Assembly (NCBI GenBank): GCA_027943335.1
Contig: BSBK01006021.1
Span: forward strand, 745,501-809,500
Source: Chamaecyparis obtusa
Lineage: Eukaryota; Streptophyta; Pinopsida; Cupressales; Cupressaceae
Direction of reading: 5' to 3'
Length of the DNA: 64,000 nt
A program made the position numbers and the translations under genes. Shown here in pieces: positions 1 to 11,930 of this stretch. The notes below the pieces were generated by a model. The model worked only from the letters and a program-made list of their open reading frames with translations, ran no database searches and was not told the origin of the DNA. Each line of letters begins with the position of its first letter. The stretch's first letter is position 1.

Positions 1-20
1 CCAACAAAAGTCTTTGCAAA

Positions 21-1554
21 ATGATGGAAATTCTGATGAAAGAAGAGAAAGAGAAATACTTTCTCGAGCTAGCCAAACAAGGGGCCAAGTTACCCCCAGA
101 CTATAAAGTTGAGACCTGTGTAGTCAAAGAAGAGGAAACAGAGGTGGCTAAAATGCAAAAACTAGTCCAAGACATGCAAGCCCAGATCCAAAAACTCATG
201 AAAATGAAGGACACACTAGCAAACTAGTTCACATTGGAGAACATCTATCCATTCCTGTTTGACAAGAGCCTTAGCATTCTACCTTTTCCCAAAGGTGTAG
301 AACTCCCCAAATATGATAAATACTTGGGTACCTTTGATCCTTAGGATCACTTGAGAGAATTTGGTGCTTTATCCATGGCATTTATACATGATTAGACTTA
401 TCTCATGCATCTATTTCTGTGTAGTCTAGGTGGATCTATTATGGAGTGGTTCTCCTAACTTCCTACTAGCATTAAATATTTTCACAGGATTGTCAATCTA
501 TTCCTCTAGCATTGTTCACATAACATCTAGCATCTGGTCAATATTCATGATCTTTTCAATCTGAAACAATGATCTAGAGAACCTTTCCTGACATTTCTCT
601 AGTGATGGAGGCAACTCTATACCAAATACTCTCACAAAATACCAGAATCTGAGAAGCTTGATATCTTTCTAGACAACCTCCTTCCCGATTTTGGATACCA
701 AGTACATTTGCAAGGTCCTTTGACTTTTGATGACATGATCAAGCAGGTTGTAAGAATAGAGGCATCTATGGTCAAGAAAGGAGATCTGACCCTCCAAAAG
801 GATAACAAGAAAGGGTCCTCCTCAAGAAAAGATAAGACTAAAATTGTCAACAAGAAATGGGATGTTACGAACAATGGGGTTGTTGACAACGTGGCCCCAA
901 AACTTCCAAAGGCTACTTCAACCTCACCTCTAGTATGCAGGCAACCAAAGCCACTGAGAATGCTGCGGTAGATACTCAACAACCTTTAAAATTTTCCAAA
1001 AGAAAACCTTGGGCACCTTGACCTAAATGTGAGCTCTCTTCCCTAGGGGAACCTCTTGATGTGGTCTACAAGACTCTCTTGTAGAACTAGATACTCATGC
1101 CTCTAGAAAACTTATGTCCTTATGATCCACAACCATGCCCTGCTTGGTGGAATGAATCTACATACTATGACTACCATTCGAACAAGGGTCATAAGACTTC
1201 TACCTATATTTAACTTTAACTTAAGATCCAAGATCTTATTGACAATGGTGATGTTGTTGTGAGTGGTCATAACAAGAACTCAGATCACCAAGCATTCAAA
1301 GACCCATTTCCTCCTCATGAGAAGGGTGAATCTTCCAAACCTAAGAATGAAAACAACAAGGTCAACTATATGTACAATACTAATGACAATGTTATTAATA
1401 TGGTTGAACCTATCGATGTCGAATACTATGATGTGATCACAATCAAGGGGAGTGAGGATTATCCTAGACCCAAGATTATGTTTGTTCTACATGGCCTTGT
1501 GTCTCAATCTTCTAAATCTGAACAGTCTCTAGTTTGTGCAAATGTTGTCACTTG
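21..1554 (+). pseudogene. T1 gag, decayed
   Basis: This is the capsid-type protein that would package element RNA. The frame opening at position 21 gives a lysine/glutamate-rich helix, then a stop at 225, and continues in the same frame to 971 through many stops. Around 246-345 is the conserved proline/phenylalanine segment that starts the gag core, followed by tryptophan- and leucine-rich helices ending near 700 and a basic tail (760-870). After 971 the frame shifts by one. At about 1170-1200 the motif HSNKGHKTS, followed by IQDLIDNG, matches the single zinc-finger region at the end of Tat gag, but the flanking cysteines are lost. The protein starts left of the window. It cannot be made as it stands. 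Confidence 0.75.
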
Positions 1555-1558
1555 ATCT

Positions 1559-2434
1559 CATGCTAAGATCATTCTCAAAGGCCCCGAGCCTTCAACATCC
1601 ACACTGAAACAATCTATAGACACAGCTACTATTGGCCTTGCCAACAAGAATTCAAAATTGGTCCCCACACCCGCTAATGCTAATTATAGCATCCTAGACC
1701 AATTACAATGTACCAATGCTCTGATCACTATCTTTGATTTGTTGAAAATCTTGCCTACTCATAGGCAGATTTTGGATAAAGCCCTTGTTGAGGAAAATGT
1801 CCCAAAAGATCTTAATCTCAACTGGTTTCAATCCATGGTGGGTCACCTGACCTCACCTCATTATATATCTTTCTCTAAAGAAGATGATCATTTTCTAAGC
1901 CATTCACACAATGCTCCCTTTCACATTGAAGTCATGATTTCTCAAAAGTGCATCCATCGTGTTCTCATTGATAATGGCGCTGGTCTCAATATCTTCTCTG
2001 CTAAGCTACTCACCCAACTAGGCTATGATGAAGACTACATAGATGCCCACAAAAAGATCACCATTAAAGCATATGATGAAGAGGAATAGAAATCCAAAGG
2101 TTTAGTGGTGTTTCCAATTCAAGTTGGACCTATTGAGAGAGATGTTATTTGTCAAGTTCTAGATATTCCTCTTGCATATAATATCCTGTTGGGAAGATTA
2201 TGGATCCATGAGATGCAGGCGGTCCCTTCAACATACCATCAGTGCATAAAGTTCCAATTTCATGAAGTAGAAGTGACTGTACCTACCAACACTAGCTATT
2301 CTTGCAACATGCTCACACAATCTACCAACAACTTTGTCCCAGCCAATAGAGAGTCTACTGAATTTTTTGATGCCAAATTGAAAGAAATGGAAAAGATTTT
2401 AAAAATTATAGATTTAGGCATGGGGGAATATTAG
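1559..2434 (+). pseudogene. T1 aspartic protease
   Basis: Pepsin-type retroelement protease domain that would cut the polyprotein. The active-site loop reads LIDNGAGLNI at about 1963-1992, where families with proven activity carry D-T/S-G; the asparagine is unusual, but T2 has LIDGGAGLNIC in the same place, so the form is a family trait and not simple decay. The second conserved strand, NILLGRLWIHEM at about 2180-2216, is the hydrophobic-G motif at the domain end. One TAG stop at 2087-2089 breaks the frame between the two halves. The region aligns with T2 along its whole length. Most of it is in one frame, so the protease is less damaged than gag. Confidence 0.8.
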
Positions 2435-3860
2435 ATGGAGCCTATTTTGTCACTAACAGTTCTACCTCTATCTTTGCATTCCAATGAGAGACCCTCTGAG
2501 AACAAGAAACCTTATGTTGTGTCTCCTCAAGTAGTCTATGATGGTGCTTTTGTATAGGCCACATAACAATTAGAAGATGAGGATGAAAACAAAGCCATTA
2601 CGACTTGGATTTATAAAGGGAAATACACATCTGAACAAATTGCTCCTCGTGACATAGACCAGGAACCATACAATGAAGGCTTCAAGCTCATGAAATGCTT
2701 CAGCTATAAAGGGAGTGGCCCTATAGGGGTGAATGATAATGGATTGCTTGAACCAATTGAAGCCATAGGACGACAAGCAAAAGATACTACTATTCTAGGC
2801 TTCAAGAAAATCACGTTCCATTAAGGGATTAATAAATTTTTACTAGAACCAGAATGTCAGATAGCATCGAGTGACACTATTTTAGCTAAAAACCTAGAGG
2901 TCAGTTCAAATGAAGATACATTTCCTTATCTTATTCCTCCAGATCTTACTGCATTATTTGTAGAGCCAGATGATCCTATTTTACTTGTCAACCAGGTGGA
3001 GGATGATAGTGATTCTGATGACACTACCTTGGTTACTTCATTGACATATGAATAGCTGAGAAAAATACAAACAACTCACCCTAACTATCAACGGGAACTT
3101 TACATACCGTTATCTTTTCAAGCACGGTTTCAACAAGAACAAAGCCAACAAAACATCAATGTTACAAGAGATGATAATGAGTCAGATGGTACAAAAAGTA
3201 TTGATGGAGTTCCCATATCAAGTATTACAGACTCACATGAGTATGAGTTTGATTCTCTATCTGATGCAACTTTTGACAAGGATGTAGACATTGTACACAC
3301 ATTTGAAAACCTCCTCAAAGTAGGTGAAGGGTCTAGTGTTAGGACAACCAAGTGTGATTCCACTGATGCTAACATACCCTCTACTTCTAATGTAAGGTCT
3401 CGAAGGGACTTGAACATGCCTCTAGATGAGATCACTTTAGGTCTTGACTTGCTTGTTTGTGCTTTTGATGACTATACCATGAATGCACTTGAACCTGTCA
3501 CTTCTCTTTCACTCCACCATCCTGAGCCGATAAATTGGAACCTCTCCTCTCCATCCAATGAAGTCCTTACATTCTAGAATGACTATGCTCTTGCTTGCTA
3601 CCATAACATTATTGAACATGTAACGTCCTCCACTAGTGAAGATAGCATCAACATGAATGAAGTTGATATCAAGTATCCCAGTCATAAAATTAAAAGAAAA
3701 AAGAATAGGTGCTCTGATGGTGAAAACCACATTATGGTAGTGTCAGAGCTGAGAATAGTAAAAAAAAAGACGTATCCTTGGGTGAAAACCTCTCTGAGGC
3801 ACCTGAGGATGAGATACTCGATACGCTTCCTAGACATTTTTAGGAAATATCTTCAATACT
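2435..3860 (+). pseudogene. T1 linker with G-patch-like segment between protease and RT
   Basis: No enzyme domain is recognised here. At about 2680-2812 glycines fall at the spacing of a G-patch (SYKGSGPIGV, then NGLLEPIEA, ending LGFKK). G-patch segments are short RNA- or helicase-binding modules, and some retroviral proteases carry one at their C terminus. T2 has the same segment in the same place with better glycine conservation (KMGYSGKGPLGIRGKGLEVP). The rest is acidic and serine-rich with little order, then lysine-rich (KHKIKRKKNR near 3680). Several TAG and TAA stops interrupt one frame. A frameshift near 3770-3880 leads into the RT frame. Confidence 0.55.
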
Positions 3861-3867
3861 AATTGAG

Positions 3868-5080
3868 CCCACTCAACCATTAAACTTGGGCATGGAAGCT
3901 GCACCTCAAATCATTCATTTGGCACAATCATTATCCATAGAAGAGAAAGAGGAATTCACTAGTTTCTTTCAAAGTAAGAAAATCAACTTTGCATGGACCT
4001 ACTCTGATATGCCTAGACTAGATCCTAATCTAGTTATGCATCATGTATCTATTGCACCAGGCATCAAACCTATCAAATAGAAGCTTCATAAGATGCACCC
4101 ACATGTGGCACTTTTAATCAAAGTTGAATTAGAAAAACTTCTCAAAGTTGGTTTCATCAGAGCAATTGACTATGCAGAATGGATTTCCAATATTGTTTCA
4201 GTTACTAAACATGACAAATCTATCAGAGTTTGCACAAATTTCCAAGATTTGAACAAAGCTTTTCCCAAGGATGACTTCCCATTACCCAATATTGGCATGA
4301 TTGTAGACATGATAGTAGGCTATGAAATGTACTCACTAATGGATAGTTTCTCTGGCTACAACCAAATCAAAATCATGTTAGAAGACCAAGAGAAGACAAC
4401 CTTCACATGTGCTTAGTGAACTTTCTATTGGAATGTCATGCCCTTTAGGCATTAAAATGTTAGAACCACATATCAAAGAGCTGTCACCTCTATATTTCAT
4501 GACATGATGCATAAGATGATGGAAGATTATGTGGATGATACATTAGCTAAGATCATGGAATAGAAAGTGCATCTTGTAGACCTAGGTCCTATACTAGATT
4601 AAATGAAATAATTTAGTTTAAGGCTCAACCCAAAGAAGTGTGCCTTTGGAATCACATCTTGTAAAATATTAGGTTTCATCGTATCTACAAAAGGCATAAA
4701 AGTGGATCTAGAAAAGGTTCAAGCTATCATGGAGATGCCTCCATCACGCAACATCAGTCAGATGAGAGGACTCCAAGGTCAGTTATAGTCTATTTGGCAC
4801 TTCATTGTAGAACTAGAAGATAAGTCACAACCATTCACCAAGACCCTACCTAAAGGTGTGACTTATGAGTTGAATGAAGACTATGAGAAAAGGCTCCAAT
4901 AGATCAAACAATATTTTTAAAATCCACCAATATTAATGCATCTTATTCATGGAAAGCCACTCATTCTCTATATCTATGCTATAGATATATCCCTAGGTGT
5001 CTTACTAGCTCAAGAAGATTAGAATAACAAAGAAAGAGCTATTTATTACATCAACATAACTTTGGTCTCTTATGAAATGA
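3868..5080 (+). pseudogene. T1 reverse transcriptase and Ty3-type RNase H
   Basis: RT copies element RNA into DNA. The N-terminal lead (DMPRLDPNLVMHHVSI at about 4005-4050) and FPLPNI (about 4280) match Ty3/gypsy RT. LMDSFSGYNQI (4340-4370) holds the first catalytic aspartate and MEDYVDDTL (about 4520-4545) the YVDD pair. TAG stops fall where T2 has glutamine (after IKPIK, 4078) or tryptophan (after TFTCA, 4414). The Ty3-type RNase H follows: LYIYAIDISLGVLLAQ at about 4970-5015 lacks the aspartate normally in LY-x-DAS. Frame 1 is kept but at least a dozen stops are present. It is non-functional. Confidence 0.85.
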
Positions 5081-5169
5081 ACTATTATGTCATTGATAAG
5101 GCTTTCCTAGTAGTGGTATTTTCTTCATGAAAACTATGACATTACATACTTTCTCACACTACACATCTT

Positions 5170-5820
5170 ATTGCTAAGATTGATCCATTAAAGTACTTTC
5201 TGAGCAAAGCTGCCATTACAGGTAGATTAGTGAAATGGGTCATGATACTTAGTGAGTTTGACATTGACTATGTAGAGAGAAAAGCCATCAAAGGACAAGT
5301 GATCGTAGACCATCTGGCTGACGCACCTATCATATATTATCAACCACTAAGCATTGACTTCCCAAATGAGTCCATAATTCTTCTCACACATCAGACATGG
5401 ACCATGTTCTTTGATGGCTCATTTACCCAACAAGGGTCAGGTGTCGGAATACTATTCATTACACCACAAAGGTACTCTTTACCAAAGGCATACAAGATGT
5501 TGTTTCCTTGTACAAATAATATTGCTAAGTATGAAGACCTAATCAATGACATGAAGATAGCCATTGAATGGCGAGTACATGAACTAAAAGTCTTTGAAGA
5601 TTCATAGTTTGTCATCAATCAATTCAATGACATCTATCAAACAAAAGATGACAAATTGGTATCTTACAAATGGATGGTCGATGACCTAATAAAATACTTT
5701 GCACATGTCACTTTATAGAAGATTCCATGAGTAGACAACAAAGCAGTCGATGCCATGGTTACTCTTGCTTCCATGTTACAAATGCCCAAAAATGACTTGC
5801 GACATGAACTCCTGGTGGAG
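5170..5820 (+). pseudogene. T1 archaeal-type RNase H domain
   Basis: Second RNase H, expected to remove the RNA strand after reverse transcription. It follows the linker GRLVKWVMILSEFDIDYVE (5222-5278), a hallmark of Tat elements. The first catalytic aspartate is in MFFDGSFTQQGSGVG (5404-5448). The glutamate motif, normally AEY-x-AL, reads AKYEDL (about 5524-5541), a Glu-to-Lys change. The GDSQL motif is degraded to EDS followed by TAG at 5605. The last aspartate survives in KAVDAMVTLAS (about 5740-5772). T2 has the same domain with different losses, so the two copies decayed independently. Confidence 0.8.
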
Positions 5821-7142
5821 ACATTACACTACCCCACCCATGACACTCCTAAATCTAGGATGATTTGTTTAGTCATTGGACATGATTCATCTTGCTACCA
5901 TCATATCTATTCCTACCTCCATGACTAGATTATTCTGGATACTTACATCCGAAATGAGAAACATCACTTAATCTGTAGTTCTTCATGGTATGTTATCATA
6001 GTTGATGACTTGTATAGGAGAGTTCTAAACAGTACTCTACTTAGGTTTTTAGAGCCTGATGAGTCTAAGCATGCATTAGCTAAGGTGCATGAAGGCACCT
6101 ATGGGTCTCATTCAAGCAGTCTGACACTGGCTCGTAAACTTATTAGAGTTGGTTACTATTGGCCAGATATGGAGAAAGAAGCTACAAAATATGCTAAGGC
6201 TCGTAAACAGTATGAACTTCATGAGAATATGATTCACACTTTTTCCAAGGAGCTAATTCCATTCATCAATTTCTAGCCATTTCAGTAATGGGCCTTTGAT
6301 TTGGTGGGTCAGATTCATCCCTCTTCATCAAATGGACATAAGTTCATCATCACCACTACAAATTATTTCACTAAGTGGGTCGAGGTAGTACCTTTGACTA
6401 TAAAAAAGGCAAATTTGTAGCCATGTTTATACTAAATTACATCATCTTCAATTATGGTGTACCCTCCTCAATAATCACTGACAATGGGGGGAAGTTTAAA
6501 AATAAGGATCTAAAAGAGCTTTACTCTAAGTTCAAAATCACTCAGCACTAGTCTTCCATCTATTATCCTTAGGATAATGGACAAGCAGAAGAATCTAATA
6601 AGGTGATCCTCAAAATCCTGCATCACGCATTTCATAAATCTAGTAGGGACTGGCACCTTCAGATTAATCTATCTCTATGGGCTTATCGAACAAGTATCCA
6701 AACACCAACAGGGGCCATGCCCTTTGCTTTAGTTTACGAAGTGGATGTTGTGTTGCCAATTGAGGTTGAGATTCCTACTTTGTGAGTCTCTCCAAAAGGC
6801 CTCATTACTGATGATGACATTAGAATATATCAGCTACAAGAGCTAGAACTACTGGATGAACATCAGAAAGTGGCATTCGATCACCTTCGAGCATATTAGA
6901 AATGGATGTCCAAGAGATACAATAAGAAAGTAAAACCTAGGGACTTCCAAGTGGGTGATCTCATCTTGAGAGAGAACCCTAAGAATCAACAATGAATCTA
7001 GAAGGTAAAGTTTGAACCAAATTGGCTTGGTCTGTATATTGTTACTGCAACATTTGGGTCTAGTGCATATCAACTCTCTACTACTAAAGGAGAACAGCTC
7101 AAAGAGCCAATCAACACTCTGCATTTGAAATGATTCTACAGC
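5821..7142 (+). pseudogene. T1 integrase
   Basis: Integrase inserts the cDNA into chromosomes. The N-terminal zinc-binding part is recognisable (HEGTYGSHSSS near 6090; YYWPDMEKEA near 6160), but the cysteine pair is lost (ARKQYE). The three catalytic acids are still readable: AFDLVG (about 6292), TDNGGKF (about 6477) and GQAEESNK (about 6581). Frame 1 runs to about 6276 and frame 0 is used from 6603, with a shift in an A-rich run near 6400. The C-terminal part reads WAYRTSIQTPTGAMPFALVY and later VGDLILRENPKN. It ends at FYS followed by TGA at 7141-7143. No chromodomain follows, as usual for Tat. Confidence 0.85.
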
Positions 7143-7230
7143 TGAGAAATCATCAGAATGCTCCATGCACATACTCTATTCTAAAAAAATCCTAAACATT
7201 GTAAAATGTCTTGAAAAAATGATCATCTTA

Positions 7231-7407
7231 GTGAAAACTTGGTAAACAGGCGCTTTGATGCATCAACCAAAAAAATCAAAAAGATAAAAATACAAAAAAA
7301 ATTGAAAATGAAAAAATGTACCATTGATGAAAACCTGGTAAATAGGTGTCATGGTAGAAAAAGCAATAAATTCTTGCCAAGAAGGTGAAAACCTTGTAAA
7401 TAAACAC
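7231..7407 (+). repeat. Three copies of a GTGAAAACC motif downstream of T1 integrase
   Basis: Units of about 22 bases lie at 7231-7252, 7328-7348 and 7385-7407. The core is GTGAAAACCTGGTAAACAGG with one to a few changes, and the gap between units 1 and 2 is very A-rich. T2 has three matching units on its sense strand (plus-strand 58457-58480, 58512-58535 and 58594-58618), also around a homopolymer tract, at the same distance past integrase. Confidence 0.75.
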
Positions 7408-9310
7408 CTCTTGTTCTCCAATGCTATACCTATCATAGCACCACTTGGCCCTGTACAGTTGCTTTCCTATTTTCCTGCTTTAGTTTTCTTGCTCATGCAC
7501 TTGCTCTCAATTATCTTCGAGACTATGCTCAACTCTACATGGATTGAAACTAGTCACACTTGGGGGCACCTTCCTAGTCTAGGGGGCACTGTCCTATCAC
7601 TTTCAAAGGATCTTCATCACATCAGTCACCATTGGTTCCCACTACATCTATCTACTAAGGGTTATCTATCATATCTCTCTCCTTGAGGATCTCATGCATC
7701 ATTCACCAGTGGTTCTCACTAGGTCTACCTACTGATGCCTAGCTATCACTATTATCAAGATCTCTCTTCTTAAGAATCTTCCTTGTATCAGTCACCCATG
7801 TTTCCCACTTCATCTTCCTATTGATAGTTAGTTAGCACTCTGATCTCTCCTTGAGACTATCTCTCATGTCATTCACTAGTGGTTCTCACTATGTCTATCT
7901 ACTGTCACTGTCTTGTTGAGATTTACCGCATACGCTACATATACTTCTTATTTGACATCAATTCATTGAAACTAAAATTGAACTTGTAATTCTTTGAGAC
8001 ATGCTAAGCTTTTCTTTTTTGTTCTTGATCTTTTTCTTTGTCATTCCTTCTCAAGAAACTCAACGATGTCTATCCTAACTGAGAGTTGCAAGGACTTGGG
8101 GCATGATCTTTTTTTTTGTGTTTTTTTTTCTGGTTTAGTTCCAATGATCCAAGGAATCCATATAAGAGGGGTGTCCACTATGAGAGCCTTCCTCTTGTGT
8201 TGGATGGCGATGTGTATCTTGACTCCTTTTATATAGACACTTTGGTGAGGTTGGTTCTTTTCCTTGTCTATTTGAGTGACTTCTTTCTGCTACAAGTGAA
8301 ATTGCAAATGCTCATCCTACTAAGTGAACATAAGGGTCACTGTGAGCATTCTTAAAAATACTAATTAATCACTTAGCAAAATAAGCCACTCTCGCATGTC
8401 TGGCATGTTTGTATGCAAGCAACATTCAGGTCATCCTAGCAACTGTGCTTTGATGCTTATGTTAACTTGCTAAATCAAAAGGAATAGGTGTTCAAGTCAT
8501 TTTGGCTTCTTGTGCCTTAATGCTTACACCTCATTCTGACAAATCTAAGACTGATGTCATATTCATATTCTCATGATTGTCATATCAATGAGAGTTGTAT
8601 GACATCTCACAATCATCCAAAACTAAAAGCTATGTGATGATAATTATCTAATGGATCTAGCAACCAAGTCCTAGGGATTGCGTCTAGCTTAGGCTTACAT
8701 TTTCATTCTAGTCTTATATTGTGATAGTACTTTGTGGTTCTCTTTATTGTATTCTTCTAGATTTTTACAAGGGTTCTCATCTTACATCTCACATTCACCT
8801 TGACTACATAAGTGTTTGATCCTCACACTCAATCTTCAAGAAAGTTCTTTTGGTTAGTACCTATCATATGTTGTGATATCTTACATGAGATGATTAGTAC
8901 CATATACATTGCATTTCTATTGTATCCACAAAATACATTACCATAACTCATATGCATACATCTACATCTACATATTCACATACATGTGCATTCATTACAT
9001 ATATAAATTAGATTATACATTGCATTTATTCATCTACCATCTATCATTGTATTTCACATTGCATACATACAATAATAAAAATATGTGCATATCCATTTGC
9101 ATATTCCTACATTTCACATATACTCATCTAATCATTTAGGACACATCTTGTAAATCATAAACCATCTAAAGAAATAAATGACATGTACAATGATACCAAA
9201 AGATGAGTTCATATCTATAAATCATAGTGTCAGTATACAAAATGGTGCTACTCAAGCACAGTCTATCAAAAATGGGGCTACAATACATCATGATATATCA
9301 AAATCCTAAT
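7408..9310 (+). other. T1 non-coding 3' zone between integrase and the antisense PMD gene
   Basis: No credible gene. At about 7615-7915 four degenerate units (77-90 bases apart) share a core like TTCACTAGTGGTTCTCACTA, at 7624, 7701, 7790 and 7878. From 8391 to about 8730 the sequence matches the - strand of T2 at about 57370-57720: both hold AGGTCATCCT followed by a TGATGCTTAT-like string, and both end in AGTCCTAGG-type and TTACATTT words. From 8900 to 9170 it is low-complexity CAT/ACAT-rich DNA, also mirrored in T2 (56940-57130). Open frames here are compositional. Confidence 0.65.
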
Positions 9311-10514
9311 CTAGACCTGGCCATCACTGCCTGGAGGAGGTGGAGGAGGTGGCATGTCTTCCTATGGTGGTGCCTATGGGGGAGGTCCCTATGGCATTCT
9401 TGGTGCTCCAGCATACTCTAAAAATTGTGGAACCTGGTCTGCTAGCTCTGGAACTGCACCAATATAAGTTTCATAGTAGTATGAGGCATGTGCAGCCTCA
9501 TATCATGTATCTACCCATGATCTCACTAGCTCATCCTGCAGCTCCGTGTTCTCCTAATCTCTCTTTTCCAGGTGAGCATCTTAGATGATGACCTGTATAT
9601 GGAGATCACTCTCCTCTCATTGTGTCTGTCTCAACCTATCTTGGGTCCTCCATAGTAAGTCCTACAACTGTGTGGCCTTGTCTCCTAGGGGGCCCTATGT
9701 AGCCTAATCCCTTATGACTATATCCTCAACCTATGCCTCCTTCTCAGGAGGCTACTGCTATGTTGTATCATCTATCTATTATCTCGATGATCTATCCTAG
9801 GCTCCTCTATTTCCTACCCCATGATCTTTCCTCATCTATCATGTAGGAATGGCTACCTATGCCAACCTCTGTCATGGTATCGACTATTGTGCCACCTATT
9901 ATTGAAGTGGTGGCTAGGTTTCTTGCTACTGCACCACCTATTGTACCTATTGGCCCATCCCAATTGGATCTATAAATTGGGGCAATGGATGTGCTAACAA
10001 ATGATCCTAGTATGCTAGTGTCATCCCCCCATCAGCTACAACTTCCATGTAATCCCATCGGGCTAGCACTACCCATGCCTCTATCATACACCACCCCTGA
10101 TCTAGCCTTGACATCCAACCCTTCTTCACCTCATTAGTGAAGAAAGCATATGCACAGTACTCCTAAGATATATCCTATGGTCTCACAAACTACCTTAGGA
10201 CCCGTGACAATAGAAACCACTCGATGATAGATATGGTACACCCGGTCAGAGGATGTGAACATAACATATGTGGAAGCTCATGTCTGGCATCATCCTAGAC
10301 CTCTGTCCCTATCCACAGCCTCCATGTAAATGTAACCATGTCATCAAGTTGAGCCCACCACTTCTTAGTCTTACCCAGCATTGGTTGGGTCATAGGGCCA
10401 CTGTACCTATAAATGTATGGCTCCATGGACTGTCTAGTGTCTTGGAACACTAGTCTACAAAAAGGAAGATGCTCCCAAGCCCATATCTGAAGCATGAATA
10501 ATCCTGATGCCATG
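9311..10514 (-). pseudogene. T1 antisense plant mobile domain (PMD) gene, 3' part
   Basis: PMD (aminotransferase-like, MAIN-type) proteins are plant-specific; cellular members act in silencing and genome stability, and many copies are carried by transposons. From the B insertion at 10514 downward the first residues read MASGLFMLQIWAWEHLP, the tryptophan-rich core at the end of the PMD fold, then LGKTKKWWAQLDDMVTFTWR. The C-terminal part is degenerate; near 9480-9600 it shows AAHASYYYETYIGAVPE and then a proline run (MPPPPPPPG) before TAG (plus-strand 9311-9313). T2's PMD gene has the same blocks, including SRASYY and PDAPPPPP. Many stops make it non-functional. The other half is at 30414-31011. 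Confidence 0.8.
10510..10514. repeat. Target-site duplication CCATG, left copy (element B)
   Basis: CCATG precedes the LTR start TGTTGG and is repeated right after the LTR end AACA at 30414-30418. Five bases is the usual Ty3/gypsy duplication. Confidence 0.95.
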
Positions 10515-10911
10515 TGTTGGGAATATTCTTAATTTTCTGAGGTTTTTGTCCAATTGATGGGTTAATCCTCTGGTCTGTAAAGTTTCCTAGGTCCAGGTGT
10601 CGGGAGTTCTTCAAAATTTTGTCATAACCCACTTCAAAAATCTTTACTCTAGGTCCTGTCCTTGAATAATGTTGAATTCATGTCAAAAACCCCAAAGTGT
10701 TTTCCATTTTCAAAATAAATCCTAAGTCAATTTTACTTTATTTCTTTTCGAGCGTTACTTTTTAAGTCACTTAGGTCCATTAAAGAGCACATGCATTTAT
10801 TTTTACGTGGGGGTTATATTTCTTCCTAAGTCTAGAAACCCGGTACAATAAATAACATTTCTTATGTTTCAAGTTCATCCAACCGTGAATCTTCAAAGAA
10901 GATCTAACGGC

Positions 10912-11560
10912 GGTCGCGTGTTCGCATGGAATATTTCCAAGCCATGCAAACATGTGAAATAACCATTGATCTTATAAAAATCCTAATGCAAAAATAGGGT
11001 GGGACCACTGACAAGTATCTCACAAGTGGCGGCCTTCTATTTGTCAAGAACAGTAGGGCCGGTAATAGAAGAATCTCTGAGGGTTTAAAATAGTAAAGGG
11101 AAGATCAGATGGCTATCGTATAATCACATGGGATCTTTTAAGCTATGCGATTATGTGATAGGCCATTGATCTTGTGTTGAATCAAGTGTGATTCTCCGGT
11201 GAAACCTTTGGTAGATGTGCATAAAAAATGTTTTCTCATTGGTTAGCTTCAGCAGACACTAGTGCTCGAAAATAAAGAAAGTACCTGACATTCTGCCAGG
11301 TGTTGCAAACGTGGAATTTCTTTATTGACAAAGGCAAGGTGGGACCGGTGGATTAAAAGAAGACAGTGATGGTTAGTGGTAATTGGTTTTCGCATGTTCG
11401 CATAAGCTTCTTTTAAGCTATGCAATCATGCAAAAAGCATTTCATGTTAACAGAGGAAGTTACAAGAGACCGCCAAAGACAAAAAGGTAATGCAACGGTT
11501 AGTCGCATGATCACGTGAGTGTTTTTTACGCTATAAGATTATGCGATAAGCCCTTGGATG
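10912..11560 (+). repeat. Four hairpin-type repeats in the 5' LTR leader of element B
   Basis: Four units of about 60 bases (10912-10972, 11110-11171, 11388-11447, 11497-11560) share the plan: TCGCATGNTC-like arm, T-rich centre, AAGCTATGCGATTATGCGA-like arm, then a word like CCATTGAT. The two arms are imperfect inverted repeats. The fourth unit contains CACGTG (11513-11518), the plant G-box core. The 3' LTR keeps all four. Confidence 0.65.
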
Positions 11561-11930
11561 ATCTGCTAATAAGGATTGACATTTCTCATTCAAACTAAAG
11601 ATAAAATGGTGCGAAGTGAGGCTTCCCGTTGAAGAAGTGACAGTTCACTCTTCCGGAGGAGTAATTGTTTCAATCGTGGTGAATTAATTGTTGATAGGAC
11701 TACTTTAAGTGCCTCATATATCAAAATTTCACGCACTTTCAGAAGCACAAAGAGATCAAAATTTGTAGAGATTCAGGAGTGAATATTTCTAAGGTTTGGC
11801 TGCTATTCCCAAGTGGTTTCTGAGAAAAAAGGTTGGTAAAATTCTTGTGCGATTTGCTTCCTTATTAAAAGAATCACAACTTTGTGTTTAGTCTATCTTG
11901 CAAGGATTTCTTTTAAAGATAAACCTTAAA

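Noticed and set aside
8909..9139. 76-residue frame rich in Tyr, His and Ile
   Set aside because: Product of CAT/ACAT low-complexity DNA, with no motif.
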